From: Trichomonas vaginalis G3 | Taxonomy: Eukaryota; Parabasalia; Trichomonadida; Trichomonadidae | NCBI RefSeq assembly: GCF_026262505.1 | Contig: NC_067207.1 | Span: forward strand, 32,952,082 to 33,016,081 | Direction of reading: 5' to 3' | Length of the DNA stretch: 64,000 nt | Shown here: positions 20,848-32,207 of the stretch, piece after piece | Numbering within the stretch: the stretch's first letter is position 1 | Layout: each line of letters begins with the position of its first letter | Notes under the pieces: model-generated | Seen by the model: the letters and a program-made list of their open reading frames with translations, nothing else | Told to the model about the DNA's origin: nothing | Databases searched by the model: none | Translations under genes and position numbers: made by a program

Positions 20848-21084
20848 ATGGCGGCAGGATTCTTTAAAAAATTATGGGAAGGAATTAAGAAAGCTGCGGG
20901 TTGGGTTCATCAAAAGATTATTAAACCCATTGCAAACTTTTTGGCACCAGTAGCGAAAACGGCAGGAACTATCATAGGTGGAGTATTAGGTGCTAAAGCA
21001 GGTAATCCGGCGATGGGAGCACAAGCAGGTAACGCAGTTGGTGGAATAGCTGAAGGAATACTTAATAAAATAGGAGGTAGATAG
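20848..21084 (+). CDS. Small amphipathic, Gly/Ala-rich Maverick protein
   Basis: A 78-residue basic protein. It has an N-terminal amphipathic helix (MAAGFFKKLWEGIKKAAGWV), a proline-containing linker and a glycine/alanine-rich hydrophobic segment. Its first nine residues nearly match those of the divergent neighbour at 21109-21324 (MAAGIFKKLW), so the two are probably duplicated. Small basic membrane-active proteins of this kind sit beside capsid genes in adenovirus-like and Polinton elements (protein VI/pX-like). A virion membrane-lysis or DNA-condensing role is inferred only from composition and position. Confidence 0.6.
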   Translation: MAAGFFKKLWEGIKKAAGWVHQKIIKPIANFLAPVAKTAGTIIGGVLGAKAGNPAMGAQAGNAVGGIAEGILNKIGGR

Positions 21085-21108
21085 TGGGAAAATAAATAAA
21101 TATTATTT

Positions 21109-21324
21109 TTATCTTAGTATCGGTTGAAGTCTTTGATAAACTTTTTCTCCTTTATTTAATATTTCTCTTATTGGGGCGGCTTTTGGCGTTATTGATTCAG
21201 CAACGTCACTAATTGCTTCTTTATTCTTAAATATCCAATTTGCTCCCTTCTTCAATGTTTCCCAAACTTTATGCGCTCCTCTTTTTACTCTATCCCACAG
21301 TTTCTTAAATATACCTGCAGCCAT
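21109..21324 (-). CDS. Small amphipathic basic Maverick protein
   Basis: A 71-residue protein starting MAAGIFKKLWDRVKRGAHKV, then another Trp-containing basic helix (LKKGANWIFKNKEAIS). It is related at its N-terminus to the product of 20848-21084 on the other strand. High lysine/arginine content and amphipathic helices suggest nucleic-acid or membrane binding in a particle. It lies tail to tail with its sister and immediately upstream of the capsid gene, which runs the other way. Confidence 0.6.
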   Translation of the reverse strand: MAAGIFKKLWDRVKRGAHKVWETLKKGANWIFKNKEAISDVAESITPKAAPIREILNKGEKVYQRLQPILR

Positions 21325-21393
21325 AGTTGATTATTTCATTAAAATTAAAAATTCATTTTCATCTTTTAATTTTGATTTTTTATTTATTAATAA

Positions 21394-23034
21394 ATGACGA
21401 CTAACTATTTGGTGCCAAACACCAAACCGATTAATGGAAATGTGTTTCATTCATTCGAAAAGATAAATGAAATATTTGCAAAGAATGACGGTAGAAGATA
21501 TTATAGAGAACTTGAAAGTTCATGCTATGACTCTGATGCTCCATATTTTGATGATAAACAAACTCATTTAAGAATTACAAATCCGGCTCATGATGTGAAC
21601 CAATTAGGTGACACATATATTAAACGCAAAGTTAAAGCAACTCTAGTTTCAAATAAAGCTTTCACATGTGATGCCGCTTTTAAATGCATGCGTTTATTCG
21701 TTGGTTACAAATCATCAAATCAAAGCTTTAAACAATTAGAAGTAGAAACCGAAAGAGGTGATGCCGGTTATCTTCAGATGGATTGCGCCCGTGAATCTTT
21801 CGCATTTGCAACATATAAACCAAAATCAGAAAGGAAAGTTAAAAAGTTTGTTCATTCGTTATATAATAATGTTCAAAAATATGATAACTCAGTATGTGGT
21901 AAATATATTGACCCTTCAGAAGTTTTCAAGAAAGCAAATGAAGAAGTTGATGTCACTTTTGATATGATTATTCCGGTAAATGATTTGTTAGCATTTCAGG
22001 CGTTCGATGATTATCCTAAATCATTTGGTGATATCATTCTTAAATATTATGTTTTCAGGGATACTTTAGTATTTTGTCAGGTTGACCCGTTAAGAGTTGC
22101 TGATTTACAAAATTACGTTTATGAAAAGATAACTGATGAAAATTATGAAAAGATTATGAATCATGTTTATAAATATGATCGCAAATTCCAACAAATCGGA
22201 CTTTCTACCAAATTAATTACAAGCTTAGCCACTACATCTGCTGACGCAACAGTTGAGGACGTTATTATTTCATGCATAAAGATGGAAGTTTTAGAGGATA
22301 AATGTATTACACCAGGATACGGTTTAATTGAAGAATCAGTTAAAGCAATACCACGTTTATTTAGTAAGGAAGATCCATTCATGATTCCAGCTCAACATAT
22401 TGACGTTCGTTCACTAAATGGAGGTTGCATCACTCCTGAAGGTATTAGCTCAGATTTCTCATACGCTCTTCATAATGTTACAGATGTTGTGTTAACATTT
22501 CCGAAGAATGCAATGCAAAGAACGGTTTTAGAAAATCCAATGCTTCGAGGTCTTCAGGTCACTATAGATTCCAGAAACTTCCCCGATCAAGCGATGACCA
22601 CAGTGGGTGACATATTCTTTACACGTATGCTTCAAGCTTCTGATTTAGATGGAGTGAATGAATGCACAGAAGAATACGAGGACTCATTAACTAGACCACT
22701 GAATGCAGATGATGGCACGCCATTAGCTAGAACATGGAAAGACCAAACTTCATTCTTATGCACTATTCCAGTTCAACGTGATGGAGCGGGTATATTCTTT
22801 GATGGATTAGAAACTTTCAACTCACAAGTTACAGTACAAGTGAAAGCTTATCCAATCATTCAGGGTGAAAATGACACTTACTGTTCAAAGGTGACAAATC
22901 CTCCTCAGGTTTGGTTTACTAGGACTACATATTGGACATGGACACCGGACGAAGGTTTGAAATATCATCCAACAGGTACACCACCACAGTATAGAAGTTC
23001 ATATGATGAAATATTGATGAATAGAAATGTTTAA
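21394..23034 (+). CDS. Major capsid protein candidate, Maverick-1
   Basis: A 546-residue, beta-rich protein in the usual place and size for the Polinton double-jelly-roll major capsid protein. A mid-protein block (DMIIPVNDLLAFQAF, then YPKSFGDIILKYYV) corresponds in pattern to RIPVRRFLPLEAIRF and FAGNIQLKVKF in the Maverick-2 capsid gene. It starts at TAAATG after a T-rich tract and is followed by the packaging ATPase gene, as in many related elements. The frame is open throughout. Assignment rests on size, position and the shared block, not on a profile search. Confidence 0.7.
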   Translation: MTTNYLVPNTKPINGNVFHSFEKINEIFAKNDGRRYYRELESSCYDSDAPYFDDKQTHLRITNPAHDVNQLGDTYIKRKVKATLVSNKAFTCDAAFKCMRLFVGYKSSNQSFKQLEVETERGDAGYLQMDCARESFAFATYKPKSERKVKKFVHSLYNNVQKYDNSVCGKYIDPSEVFKKANEEVDVTFDMIIPVNDLLAFQAFDDYPKSFGDIILKYYVFRDTLVFCQVDPLRVADLQNYVYEKITDENYEKIMNHVYKYDRKFQQIGLSTKLITSLATTSADATVEDVIISCIKMEVLEDKCITPGYGLIEESVKAIPRLFSKEDPFMIPAQHIDVRSLNGGCITPEGISSDFSYALHNVTDVVLTFPKNAMQRTVLENPMLRGLQVTIDSRNFPDQAMTTVGDIFFTRMLQASDLDGVNECTEEYEDSLTRPLNADDGTPLARTWKDQTSFLCTIPVQRDGAGIFFDGLETFNSQVTVQVKAYPIIQGENDTYCSKVTNPPQVWFTRTTYWTWTPDEGLKYHPTGTPPQYRSSYDEILMNRNV

Positions 23035-23058
23035 AATTATAAATTTATTTTTGATTAA

Positions 23059-23250
23059 ATGGATTTAAATTCATCCACCCCTTATGAAGAATTAGCAGGA
23101 GTATATAATACATACGTAGATGATATGATTAATGAAGCATTGAGTGATAATAGAAATGCTCTATCTAAGGAAAAATTAATGAAAATTCCATATTCTGAAT
23201 GTTACTTAAATTCAATCACTGCAGCAATTGGTAAACAGAATAAAGGTAAA
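23059..23250 (+). pseudogene. Maverick-1 packaging ATPase, left part, split by MULE-1
   Basis: Opens at TAAATG 24 bases after the capsid gene and reads into a P-loop of the FtsK/HerA-like packaging ATPase type (GKQNKGKT). The MULE target duplication (acattaacga, 23251-23260) follows directly. The remainder of the gene is at 31531-32166. This enzyme family drives genome packaging into particles. Confidence 0.85.
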
Positions 23251-23260
23251 ACATTAACGA
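23251..23260. repeat. Target-site duplication of MULE-1, left copy
   Basis: ACATTAACGA is repeated exactly at 31531-31540. MULEs make 9-10-bp duplications, so the size fits. Confidence 0.93.
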
Positions 23261-23940
23261 GATGGATAAAATGCACACATTTGCACACATTTTGACACTT
23301 TTTCTGACAAGCATCATTCAAATTTGAAGAAAAACCTCTAAATTTCATTCAAATTTCTGTCAAAATGTGTGCAAAATTGAAATAGGCACACATTTTGACA
23401 TACTATTATTTATATACGTTATTTTAATGGTTTCAGAGAAATCTTCGTTACACATTATTGAAGATTACTCAATATTTAAGTGAATGACTCACTACCACCT
23501 GTTTAGAAAAATGGTAGCATAAAATCCAAATGTCACATATATTATTTCTTATTTCATACAAATAAACTTACAATTATAACCTCAACTTGTTTGCAAAGCA
23601 GAAACTCAATATAAGCAATCGATCAGTAGTGTATTTAAAAGTCGAATTTAAATTTAAAAATTTATAATCTTATTTCGGAACCAAATAGTATAAATTTAGG
23701 ACAAAAAGCTACGTGGTGTTGATAACAACTATTAAAATTCAAATATTACTACCATGAACAATACAATGGCTCATATTGATAATTGATAAACGTGCATATA
23801 AATTGCATATATCATCAATGTCATTAAGTAAAATACATGTATATAAATAGATTAGAAATATTTTTCGGTTAGAATTAAAATCTATGTAATAAAAAATAAG
23901 TTATAAAAATAAATACCGAATTTTTATTTGTAATATAAAC

Positions 23941-24705
23941 TGCTACAATATGCTAGTGTATACAAATGTATTTGTCGTATTGATTTGAAAGATCTTCAAC
24001 ATGGTTCAGATCTAAATTTGAAACTCGTAAAATAAAGCGAATCTTTATTTGTAATATAAACTGCTACAATATGCTAGTGTATACAAATGTATTTGTCGTA
24101 TTGATTTGAAAGATCTTCAACATGGTTCAGATCTAAATTTGAAACTCGTAAAATAAAGCGAATCTTTATTTGTAATATAAACTGCTACAATATGCTAGTG
24201 TATACAAATGTATTTGTCGTATTGATTTGAAAGATCTTCAACATGGTTCAGATCTAAATTTGAAACTCGTAAAATAAAGCGAATCTTTATTTGTAATATA
24301 AACTGCTACAATATGCTAGTGTATACAAATGTATTTGTCGTATTGATTTGAAAGATCTTCAACATGGTTCAGATCTAAATTTGAAACTCGTAAAATAAAG
24401 CGAATCTTTATTTGTAATATAAACTGCTACAATATGCTAGTGTATACAAATGTATTTGTCGTATTGATTTGAAAGATCTTCAACATGGTTCAGATCTAAA
24501 TTTGAAACTCGTAAAATAAAGCGAATCTTTATTTGTAATATAAACTGCTACAATATGCTAGTGTATACAAATGTATTTGTCGTATTGATTTGAAAGATCT
24601 TCAACATGGTTCAGATCTAAATTTGAAACTCGTAAAATAAAGCGAATCTTTATTTGTAATATAAACTGCTACAATATGCTAGTGTGTACAAATGTGTTTG
24701 TACAA
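23941..24705. repeat. 121-bp tandem array in the left MULE-1 terminus
   Basis: Unit starts (TGCTACAATATGCTAGTG) recur at 23941, 24062, 24183, 24304, 24425, 24546 and 24667, giving six full units and part of a seventh. The inverted counterpart at 30481-30860 has three. Subterminal arrays like this may bind transposase. Confidence 0.9.
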
Positions 24706-25075
24706 ATGTATAACTCTTTGTCAATTGTTATGGCACCTTATAACTTAAAAATCATTTTCATTAACAAATATAAAAAGTGACAATTAATATTTTCATTAAA
24801 TGCATATTTAATTATCAAAACAATGTCGATTTAGCTTGAATGTTCATTATAAATATGTAAGTTTAGGAAAACAAAAAATAATTAATTCTCGCAAAGAAAC
24901 TTATTTTAAAAGAACCTAAACAAAAGTTCATATAATAATAAATCTAAAAATAGATATTAATTTAAACGAAGATAATGAGAGAATGGGGATGTTGTAAAAC
25001 AATGAGACTTAATGATCAAATAATTAAAATAATAAAATTAATTAAAGGAAAGCTAAAATAGTTTAATGAATTTTT

Positions 25076-25727
25076 ATAGATTGATTACACAATCAATGTT
25101 TCTGTGTCAATGTACATCAATCAACATTGTTTCATTGAATTTTGTCTTTCACCAAGAAGATTCAAGAACAAAGTTTTGTAGTTTCAATAGATTGATTACA
25201 CAATCAATGTTTCTGTGTCAATGTACATCAATCAACATTGTTTCATTGAATTTTGTCTTTCACCAAGAAGATTCAAGAACAAAGTTTTGTAGTTTCAATA
25301 GATTGATTACACAATCAATGTTTCTGTGTCAATGTACATCAATCAACATTGTTTCATTGAATTTTGTCTTTCACCAAGAAGATTCAAGAACAAAGTTTTG
25401 TAGTTTCAATAGATTGATTACACAATCAATGTTTCTGTGTCAATGTACATCAATCAACATTGTTTCATTGAATTTTGTCTTTCACCAAGAAGATTCAAGA
25501 ACAAAGTTTTGTAGTTTCAATAGATTGATTACACAATCAATGTTTCTGTGTCAATGTACATCAATCAACATTGTTTCATTGAATTTTGTCTTTCACCAAG
25601 AAGATTCAAGAACAAAGTTTTGTAGTTTCAATAGATTGATTACACAATCAATGTTTCTGTGTCAATGTACATCAATCAACATTGTTTCATTGAATTTTGT
25701 CTTTCACCAAGAAGATTCAAGAACAAG
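25076..25727. repeat. 111-bp tandem array in the left MULE-1 terminus
   Basis: Six copies of a 111-bp unit containing the near-palindrome ATTGATTACACAATCAAT. The inverted counterpart at 29897-30077 has about two. The unit is a multiple of three, so an open frame with a 37-residue repeat crosses it; I do not regard that as a gene. Confidence 0.9.
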
Positions 25728-25739
25728 TTTTCCTCTTTT

Positions 25740-26401
25740 TCTTTTTTAAATGATTAAAATATTACCTTGCTTCAACTTTACACGTTTTCGTTTACTAAAA
25801 TTATCTTTTACCTTCACTTATCTTATCATACCCAATTATTCATTTAATTCTATATTTTTCTGACCAAAAATCCTCTCAAATCTCCCTTCTTCTTTCAAAA
25901 ATTCTATGAGTTTATTCAAATTTCCTTTAAATCTTTGCTAGTCCTTCTATAGATTCATTCTAAAATTTTTGAAAAAAATTTAAAATTTGCTAAATATATT
26001 CTTTATTACTTTGCACTATTTTCCAATTGAAAAATCGTCGATTTTAATCAAATGTAAGATCATCATAATAAAAATTATGAAACTTACCGTGTTTATTAGT
26101 AAATTTCAATATGAAGTTGTTATACAAACAGCTGGGACTTTAAATTGAGAAATTGCATAATTCCATCTACAAATTTTGGTCTAGACAATAATCATTGATA
26201 AATTATAATATATGTATTATGTGTATTTACATTGCATATATAACAATTTCAATTTCTATATTAAATTGTTATTTGATATCAGCTATATTTGTTCAGGTAA
26301 AATGAAGTGTAAAAATATAATTCATGAATTACATATATATATATTATTTTTATTATTAAAATCAAATTCAGATTTATAAATTAAGGTTATTCATTTTTGA
26401 T
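25740..26401. other. Non-coding 5' region of the MULE-1 gene
   Basis: AT-rich single-copy DNA between the left terminus and the transposase gene, with a pyrimidine-rich first third. It probably holds the promoter. No initiator-like motif can be singled out. Confidence 0.4.
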
Positions 26402-29400
26402 ATGGTTATCACGCTCAAATATGGAAATAAAATTAAAAAAGTCAATACTCCTCAAGAAATACATTGTCTATCATTATATCTATATGCTTCCAAAGTATTT
26501 CATCTTAAACTAAAGACTTTTATATTACAAAAAGATTCAAAGAAGATACAATTGTTTAATTATGTTAAACATTATTCAGATATGACAATTGAAATAAAAG
26601 AGTCAAAAAAGCCTCTAAACTATTTGACAATCCAATAATTTCTTCAACTAAACTATCAAATTTGGAGGATTTAATAAAATGTGGATATGATATGGATATT
26701 TCACAAATTGCATTGTTTTCAGCCAGAAATGACATTGATACTGCTATGAAAATACTGAACATGGATTCAATCGAAGAATATGGATATGAACTTAATTGCT
26801 TATTAAAACAAGTAAGAGAATTTAGAAGAAGTGATATAAAAGGTCAAATGATTGCAATAAGGACAGATAGCAATGGTAAAAAATACACAGAAGTATTAGC
26901 AGAAGGGATTTTTAAAGCAGATAGCGATGTTGAATCAAGTGATGATTCATATGATATCATTGAAGATGTAAAATCAGATAAAATTAAATCAGGAAACGCG
27001 CTTAATATTAATGATATAATTGGCAATAGGAATCCAAATATTAATGGAGAAACGATTAATAGCCATTCAAATATTAATCAAAACATTAATGAAAGAAATT
27101 CAAATATTGATGGAGAAACGATTAATAGCCATTCAAATATTAATCAAAACATTAATGAAAGAAATTCAAATATTGATGGGAAACGATTAATAGCCATTCA
27201 AATATTAATCAAAACATTAATGAAAGAAATTCAAATATTGATGGAGAAACGATTAATAGCCATTCAAATATTAATCAAAACATTAATGAAAGAAATTCAA
27301 ATATTGATGGGGAAACGATTAATAGCCATTCAAATATTAATCAAAACATTAATGAAAGAAATTTAAATATTAATGATGAAATTACTGATGGTCATCAAAA
27401 TATTAATGGACGCATATTGAAACCAAAATCAAATAATAATAAATTTCGGCAAGCAATCCTCAAATTACCTCCTAATTTTATACAAGTAAATAGAGTAAAC
27501 ATCCAAGTTCCTCCAGCGCCAGCTCTTCCTCAACAGAGACAACAACAATCTCTTCCAGCTCAGACTCTTCCTCAACAGAGACAACAACAATCTCTTCCAG
27601 CTCAGACTCTTCCTCAACAGAGACAACAACAATCTCTTCCAGCTCAGACTCTTCCTCAACAGAGACAACAACAATCTCTTCCAGCTCAGGCTCTTCCTCA
27701 ACAGAGACAACAACAATCTCTTCCAGCTCAGACTCTTCCTCAACAGAGACAACAACAATCTCTTCCAGCTCAGGCTCTTCCTCAACAGAGACAACAACAA
27801 TCTCTTCCAGCTCAGGCTCTTCCTCAACAGAGACAACAACAATCTCTTCCAGCTCAGGCTCTTCCTCAACAGAGACAACAACAATCTCTTCCAGCTCAGA
27901 CTCTTCCTCAACAGAGACAACAACAATCTCTTCCAGCTCAGACTCTTCCTCAACAGAGACAACAACAATCTCTTCCAACTCAGGCTCTTCCTAAACAACA
28001 ACCACATATAACTGATAATTTATCTTTTGATAACTTTATTAACCCTCAAATTATTATTGATAATGCGAAAGTATATCAAAGTATTTCCGACAAAAGGAGT
28101 CAATATAATCTTTCCAAAACCATTTGCGAACAATGTGTTGCAAACTACAATATATTGAACAAAGATGATAAAGAAGCCCAGAGAATAAAAATTAGTGATA
28201 TTTTACGTACTTATCATACATTTAGTATAACTGACTCTGACAAACTTGCCTATAGGAAAACGATATATCCTCAAGGTACTCCATTACGATTTGAACGTTA
28301 TTATTGCAAGAATGATCATTTAGAGTTACACTATTATTGTGCCAAACGAAAAAAATGTGGTTATTCACAAATTATATCATTATTTCCAGCTGGTTCGAAT
28401 ATAAAAGCGTCAATCCACGAAATAAATCCTCCACACAACTGCTCCAAATCAGAATATTCGATTGAAATCAATGGAACACATCAAATCAGGTATGAATTCG
28501 AATCAATGATATCAACTTATATTCAAAATAATCCATTGTTATCACTAGCTGAAGCTCGACAATATTCAAATCAACACATATTTGAATACAATTCTTCACA
28601 TGATGATACTATTGATATTTCACCTCAAACAATAGCAAAGCTATACTACGAGATCAGGCCTAAAATCAAACTAAGCGAAAATGAATTAATTAAGAAGTTA
28701 TTAGAAAAGTATAACAGCACAGATTATTATATAACCCAATATTACTCAAGTTCAGATGATACTAACTATTATTTCTTCAGGTTGCCAGCTTTTATAAAAA
28801 GAGCTAAAACTTGCAACCATCTTTTCATAGATGGAACATTTCGTATCGTTCCAATTAAGTTAGCAAATGGGCAGCTCTTAAATCTTTTAGTATACGATGA
28901 AGCTACAAATTTATATTTACCTTTCCTTCATGTACTAATGACAGGAAGATCATCACTTAACTATGATACAGTTTTTAATTTAATGATCACATGTCCTCTT
29001 ATTAGTATATCATTGGGAAAATATAAAATCATTACATCAGATTTTGAGAATGCATTAATGAAATCAATCAAATCTAAAGTCAATGATGAAACTACAGTCA
29101 CTGGTTGTATATTTCATTATATAGCAGCTCTTGTTAAAAATTTCAAAAAGTTATGTGATGAAAACGATGTTTGCGCAAAATCACTTTTAAAACTATTATG
29201 TGCATGTCCTTTTGTTCCAATAGAAGTTTTTGAAATAATTTGCAAAAAATTAGATGCGATTAAAGAAATAAATGATTTTGCAAAATATTTCTTAAATACA
29301 TGGGGTAAAAAGTATGATGTAATTAACAAGCTGAAAGTATCTGATATGATCTTTTCCAATAATGGAGTTGAGTCATTTAAAAAGTGTTAAACTCTCATAT

Positions 29401-29797
29401 TGCATTCCCACATCCAACTATTTATCATATGATTTACATCCTATTGAAAGTTGATAAGGTATATTTTCATCGATATGCAAGGCAGCAAAATGACAATTTT
29501 GATCATAAAAAATCGTATTTTATACCATTGACAAGAATTCAACAAGAGTTAGATGTATTCACATCTAATTTTGGATTAGAACGTGCAGAAATACCAAGTG
29601 AAATAATCAAAAAACATAAAAAATCATTTCGATTTGGAGAGGCCGATTATCGAGATATAGAAATTGAAAAATATCTGAATAAAAATGATGAGCAGTTTTC
29701 AAATTCTGTTACAATTAAATTAGAAGAATCCGATGATATAAATATCAATGAATTCGAAATTACAGAAGATGATATTTTTGGAAATGAGATTAATTAA
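26402..29797 (+). pseudogene. MULE-1 transposase with ubiquitin-like and UBA-like N-terminus
   Basis: One gene read in several frames. From ATG 26402 comes a ~66-residue beta-grasp-like domain (MVITLKYGNKIKKVNT ... DMTIEIKES), then a UBA-like three-helix block (LIKCGYDMD.., RNDIDTAMKIL). Asn-rich repeats follow, then eleven 14-residue repeats (LPAQTLPQQRQQQS, 27514-27990), then a Cys/His region (YYC..., KKCGYSQ, PPHNC) and the MULE catalytic domain. Catalytic D is at 28830 (FIDGTF), D at 29040 (SDFENA) and E at 29370 (NNGVESF). Single-base losses seem to have shifted the frame near the A6 run at 26605-26610, in a repeat near 27178 and near 29380. All catalytic residues remain. Homopolymer sequencing error is an alternative explanation for the shifts. 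Confidence 0.85.
27514..27990 (+). repeat. 42-bp coding minisatellite in the MULE-1 gene
   Basis: Eleven units encode LPAQ(T/A)LPQQRQQQS. The T/A alternation tracks one base change, so unit order could serve as a genotyping marker. Long minus-strand frames across it are by-products. Confidence 0.9.
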
Positions 29798-29896
29798 TTT
29801 ATGACAAATCATTTAGAATAAAAAATTATTTTATAAGAATTTGAAAATTAATAATAAGGGAAATAGGAACAGTAATATATAAGTATATATGAAGAC

Positions 29897-31530
29897 AAAA
29901 ATTCAATGAAACAATGTTGATTGATGTACATTGACACAGAAACATTGATTGTGTAATCAATCTATTGAAACTACAAAACTTTGTTCTTGAATCTTCTTGG
30001 TGAAAGACAAAATTCAATGAAACAATGTTGATTGATGTACATTGACACAGAAACATTGATTGTGTAATCAATCTATAAAAATTCATTAAACTATTTTAGC
30101 TTTCCTTTAATTAATTTTATTATTTTAATTATTTGATCATTAAGTCTCATTGTTTTACAACATCCCCATTCTCTCATTATCTTCGTTTAAATTAATATCT
30201 ATTTTTAGATTTATTATTATATGAACTTTTGTTTAGGTTCTTTTAAAATAAGTTTCTTTGCGAGAATTAATTATTTTTTGTTTTCCTAAACTTACATATT
30301 TATAATGAACATTCAAGCTAAATCGACATTGTTTTGATAATTAAATATGCATTTAATGAAAATATTAATTGTCACTTTTTATATTTGTTAATGAAAATGA
30401 TTTTTAAGTTATAAGGTGCCATAACAATTGACAAAGAGTTATACATTTGTACAAACACATTTGTACACACTAGCATATTGTAGCAGTTTATATTACAAAT
30501 AAAGATTCGCTTTATTTTACGAGTTTCAAATTTAGATCTGAACCATGTTGAAGATCTTTCAAATCAATACGACAAATACATTTGTATACACTAGCATATT
30601 GTAGCAGTTTATATTACAAATAAAGATTCGCTTTATTTTACGAGTTTCAAATTTAGATCTGAACCATGTTGAAGATCTTTCAAATCAATACGACAAATAC
30701 ATTTGTACACACTAGCATATTGTAGCAGTTTATATTACAAATAAAGATTCGCTTTATTTTACGAGTTTCAAATTTAGATCTGAACCATGTTGAAGATCTT
30801 TCAAATCAATACGACAAATACATTTGTATACACTAGCATATTGTAGCAGTTTATATTACAAATAAAAATTCGGTATTTATTTTTATAACTTATTTTTTAT
30901 TACATAGATTTTAATTCTAACCGAAAAATATTTCTAATCTATTTATATACATGTATTTTACTTAATGACATTGATGATATATGCAATTTATATGCACGTT
31001 TATCAATTATCAATATGAGCCATTGTATTGTTCATGGTAGTAATATTTGAATTTTAATAGTTGTTATCAACACCACGTAGCTTTTTGTCCTAAATTTATA
31101 CTATTTGGTTCCGAAATAAGATTATAAATTTTTAAATTTAAATTCGACTTTTAAATACACTACTGATCGATTGCTTATATTGAGTTTCTGCTTTGCAAAC
31201 AAGTTGAGGTTATAATTGTAAGTTTATTTGTATGAAATAAGAAATAATATATGTGACATTTGGATTTTATGCTACCATTTTTCTAAACAGGTGGTAGTGA
31301 GTCATTCACTTAAATATTGAGTAATCTTCAATAATGTGTAACGAAGATTTCTCTGAAACCATTAAAATAACGTATATAAATAATAGTATGTCAAAATGTG
31401 TGCCTATTTCAATTTTGCACACATTTTGACAGAAATTTGAATGAAATTTAGAGGTTTTTCTTCAAATTTGAATGATGCTTGTCAGAAAAAGTGTCAAAAT
31501 GTGTGCAAATGTGTGCTATGTTTTTTTCTC
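29897..31530. repeat. Right terminal inverted repeat of MULE-1
   Basis: Reverse complement of 23261 to about 25720, with about two 111-bp units instead of six and three 121-bp units instead of six. Removing the extra units makes the two termini equal in length to within some tens of bases. Confidence 0.92.
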
Positions 31531-32166
31531 ACATTAACGATATTAAAACAAATTATCATTATTGCTAACACTTCCCCCCATTCACATGTGTTAATTTATA
31601 TCAACCGTTCAGGTTCACCTTCAGATGATACATTTGAATCTTTAAAGCATTTAATCAAAATTCCAATTATTTATTTATCACAAGAAGAAGCAGAAGATTA
31701 TTTAAAAAACTTTTTAATGTATAAAGAATTATATAATACAATCAAGAAGCAAGGATTAGAGGATAAAATTATTGATAAACAACGGGATGAATTATTTGAA
31801 ACACTTTCTATTTCAAATTTTGATAGAGAATTTTTGCATTCACTAATTTTTCTAGATGATGCCGTGAAATCAAAACTAATAACTAATGAGAAATCATATT
31901 TTAATCAATTATTAACTCAATGTCGACACATTCAGTGTTCATTCTTTATGGCTGTTCAATATTTCAAAGCATTAAGCACAAACATTAAATCAAACCTGTC
32001 CACCCTTTTCATTTTCAGTGGGTTTAGTCGTCAACAGTTGAACGTTATGCTTTATCAAGTGAATTTACCAATGAGCATTAATGAACTTTACACACAATAT
32101 CAACAATTAGGAGAACATGGAAAAATAATAGTTGATTTAAATAAAGGTTCCATTAAATTCGAATAA
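31531..32166 (+). pseudogene. Maverick-1 packaging ATPase, right part, after MULE-1
   Basis: Begins with the second copy of the MULE target duplication. It encodes the middle and C-terminal parts of an A32/FtsK-like packaging ATPase: a Walker B-type segment (FLHSLIFLDDAV), then TQCRHIQCSFFMAVQYFKALSTNIK and FIFSGFSR. The corresponding region of the Maverick-3 ATPase reads KVRHYHLTVAILMQTWRFL and VIFQGFSRYD, which confirms the family. The next gene follows after 41 bases. Confidence 0.87.
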
Positions 32167-32207
32167 CTTTTTTATAATTAATTTTTATTTTTTATTTATA
32201 ATTAAAC

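Larger units (their letters stand above)
23261..31530. mobile_element. MULE-1: Mutator-like transposon nested in Maverick-1
   Basis: An 8,270-bp DNA transposon bounded by a 10-bp direct duplication. Its long terminal inverted repeats match over about 2.46 kb (left) and 1.63 kb (right). The outermost bases are imperfectly paired (GAGATGGATAAAAT versus GAGAAAAAAACATA), then GCACACATTTGCACACATTTTGAC is paired on both sides. The length difference between the termini is explained by two tandem arrays with different copy numbers. Internally it has one plus-strand transposase gene (26402-29797) with a complete DDE set but apparent frameshifts. It landed in the Maverick-1 ATPase gene and is therefore younger than Maverick-1. 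Confidence 0.93.

Noticed and set aside
23941-24705. CRISPR-like array
   Set aside because: Repeats are contiguous 121-bp units with no spacers, and they sit in a transposon end.
25066-25749. 227-residue open frame with a 37-residue repeat
   Set aside because: It runs through a 111-bp tandem array whose unit is a multiple of three, and its counterpart in the right MULE end has only two units. Periodicity explains the open frame.
27465-28007. Long minus-strand frames opposite the MULE transposase
   Set aside because: They mirror the 42-bp coding minisatellite. The plus strand continues into the transposase domain.
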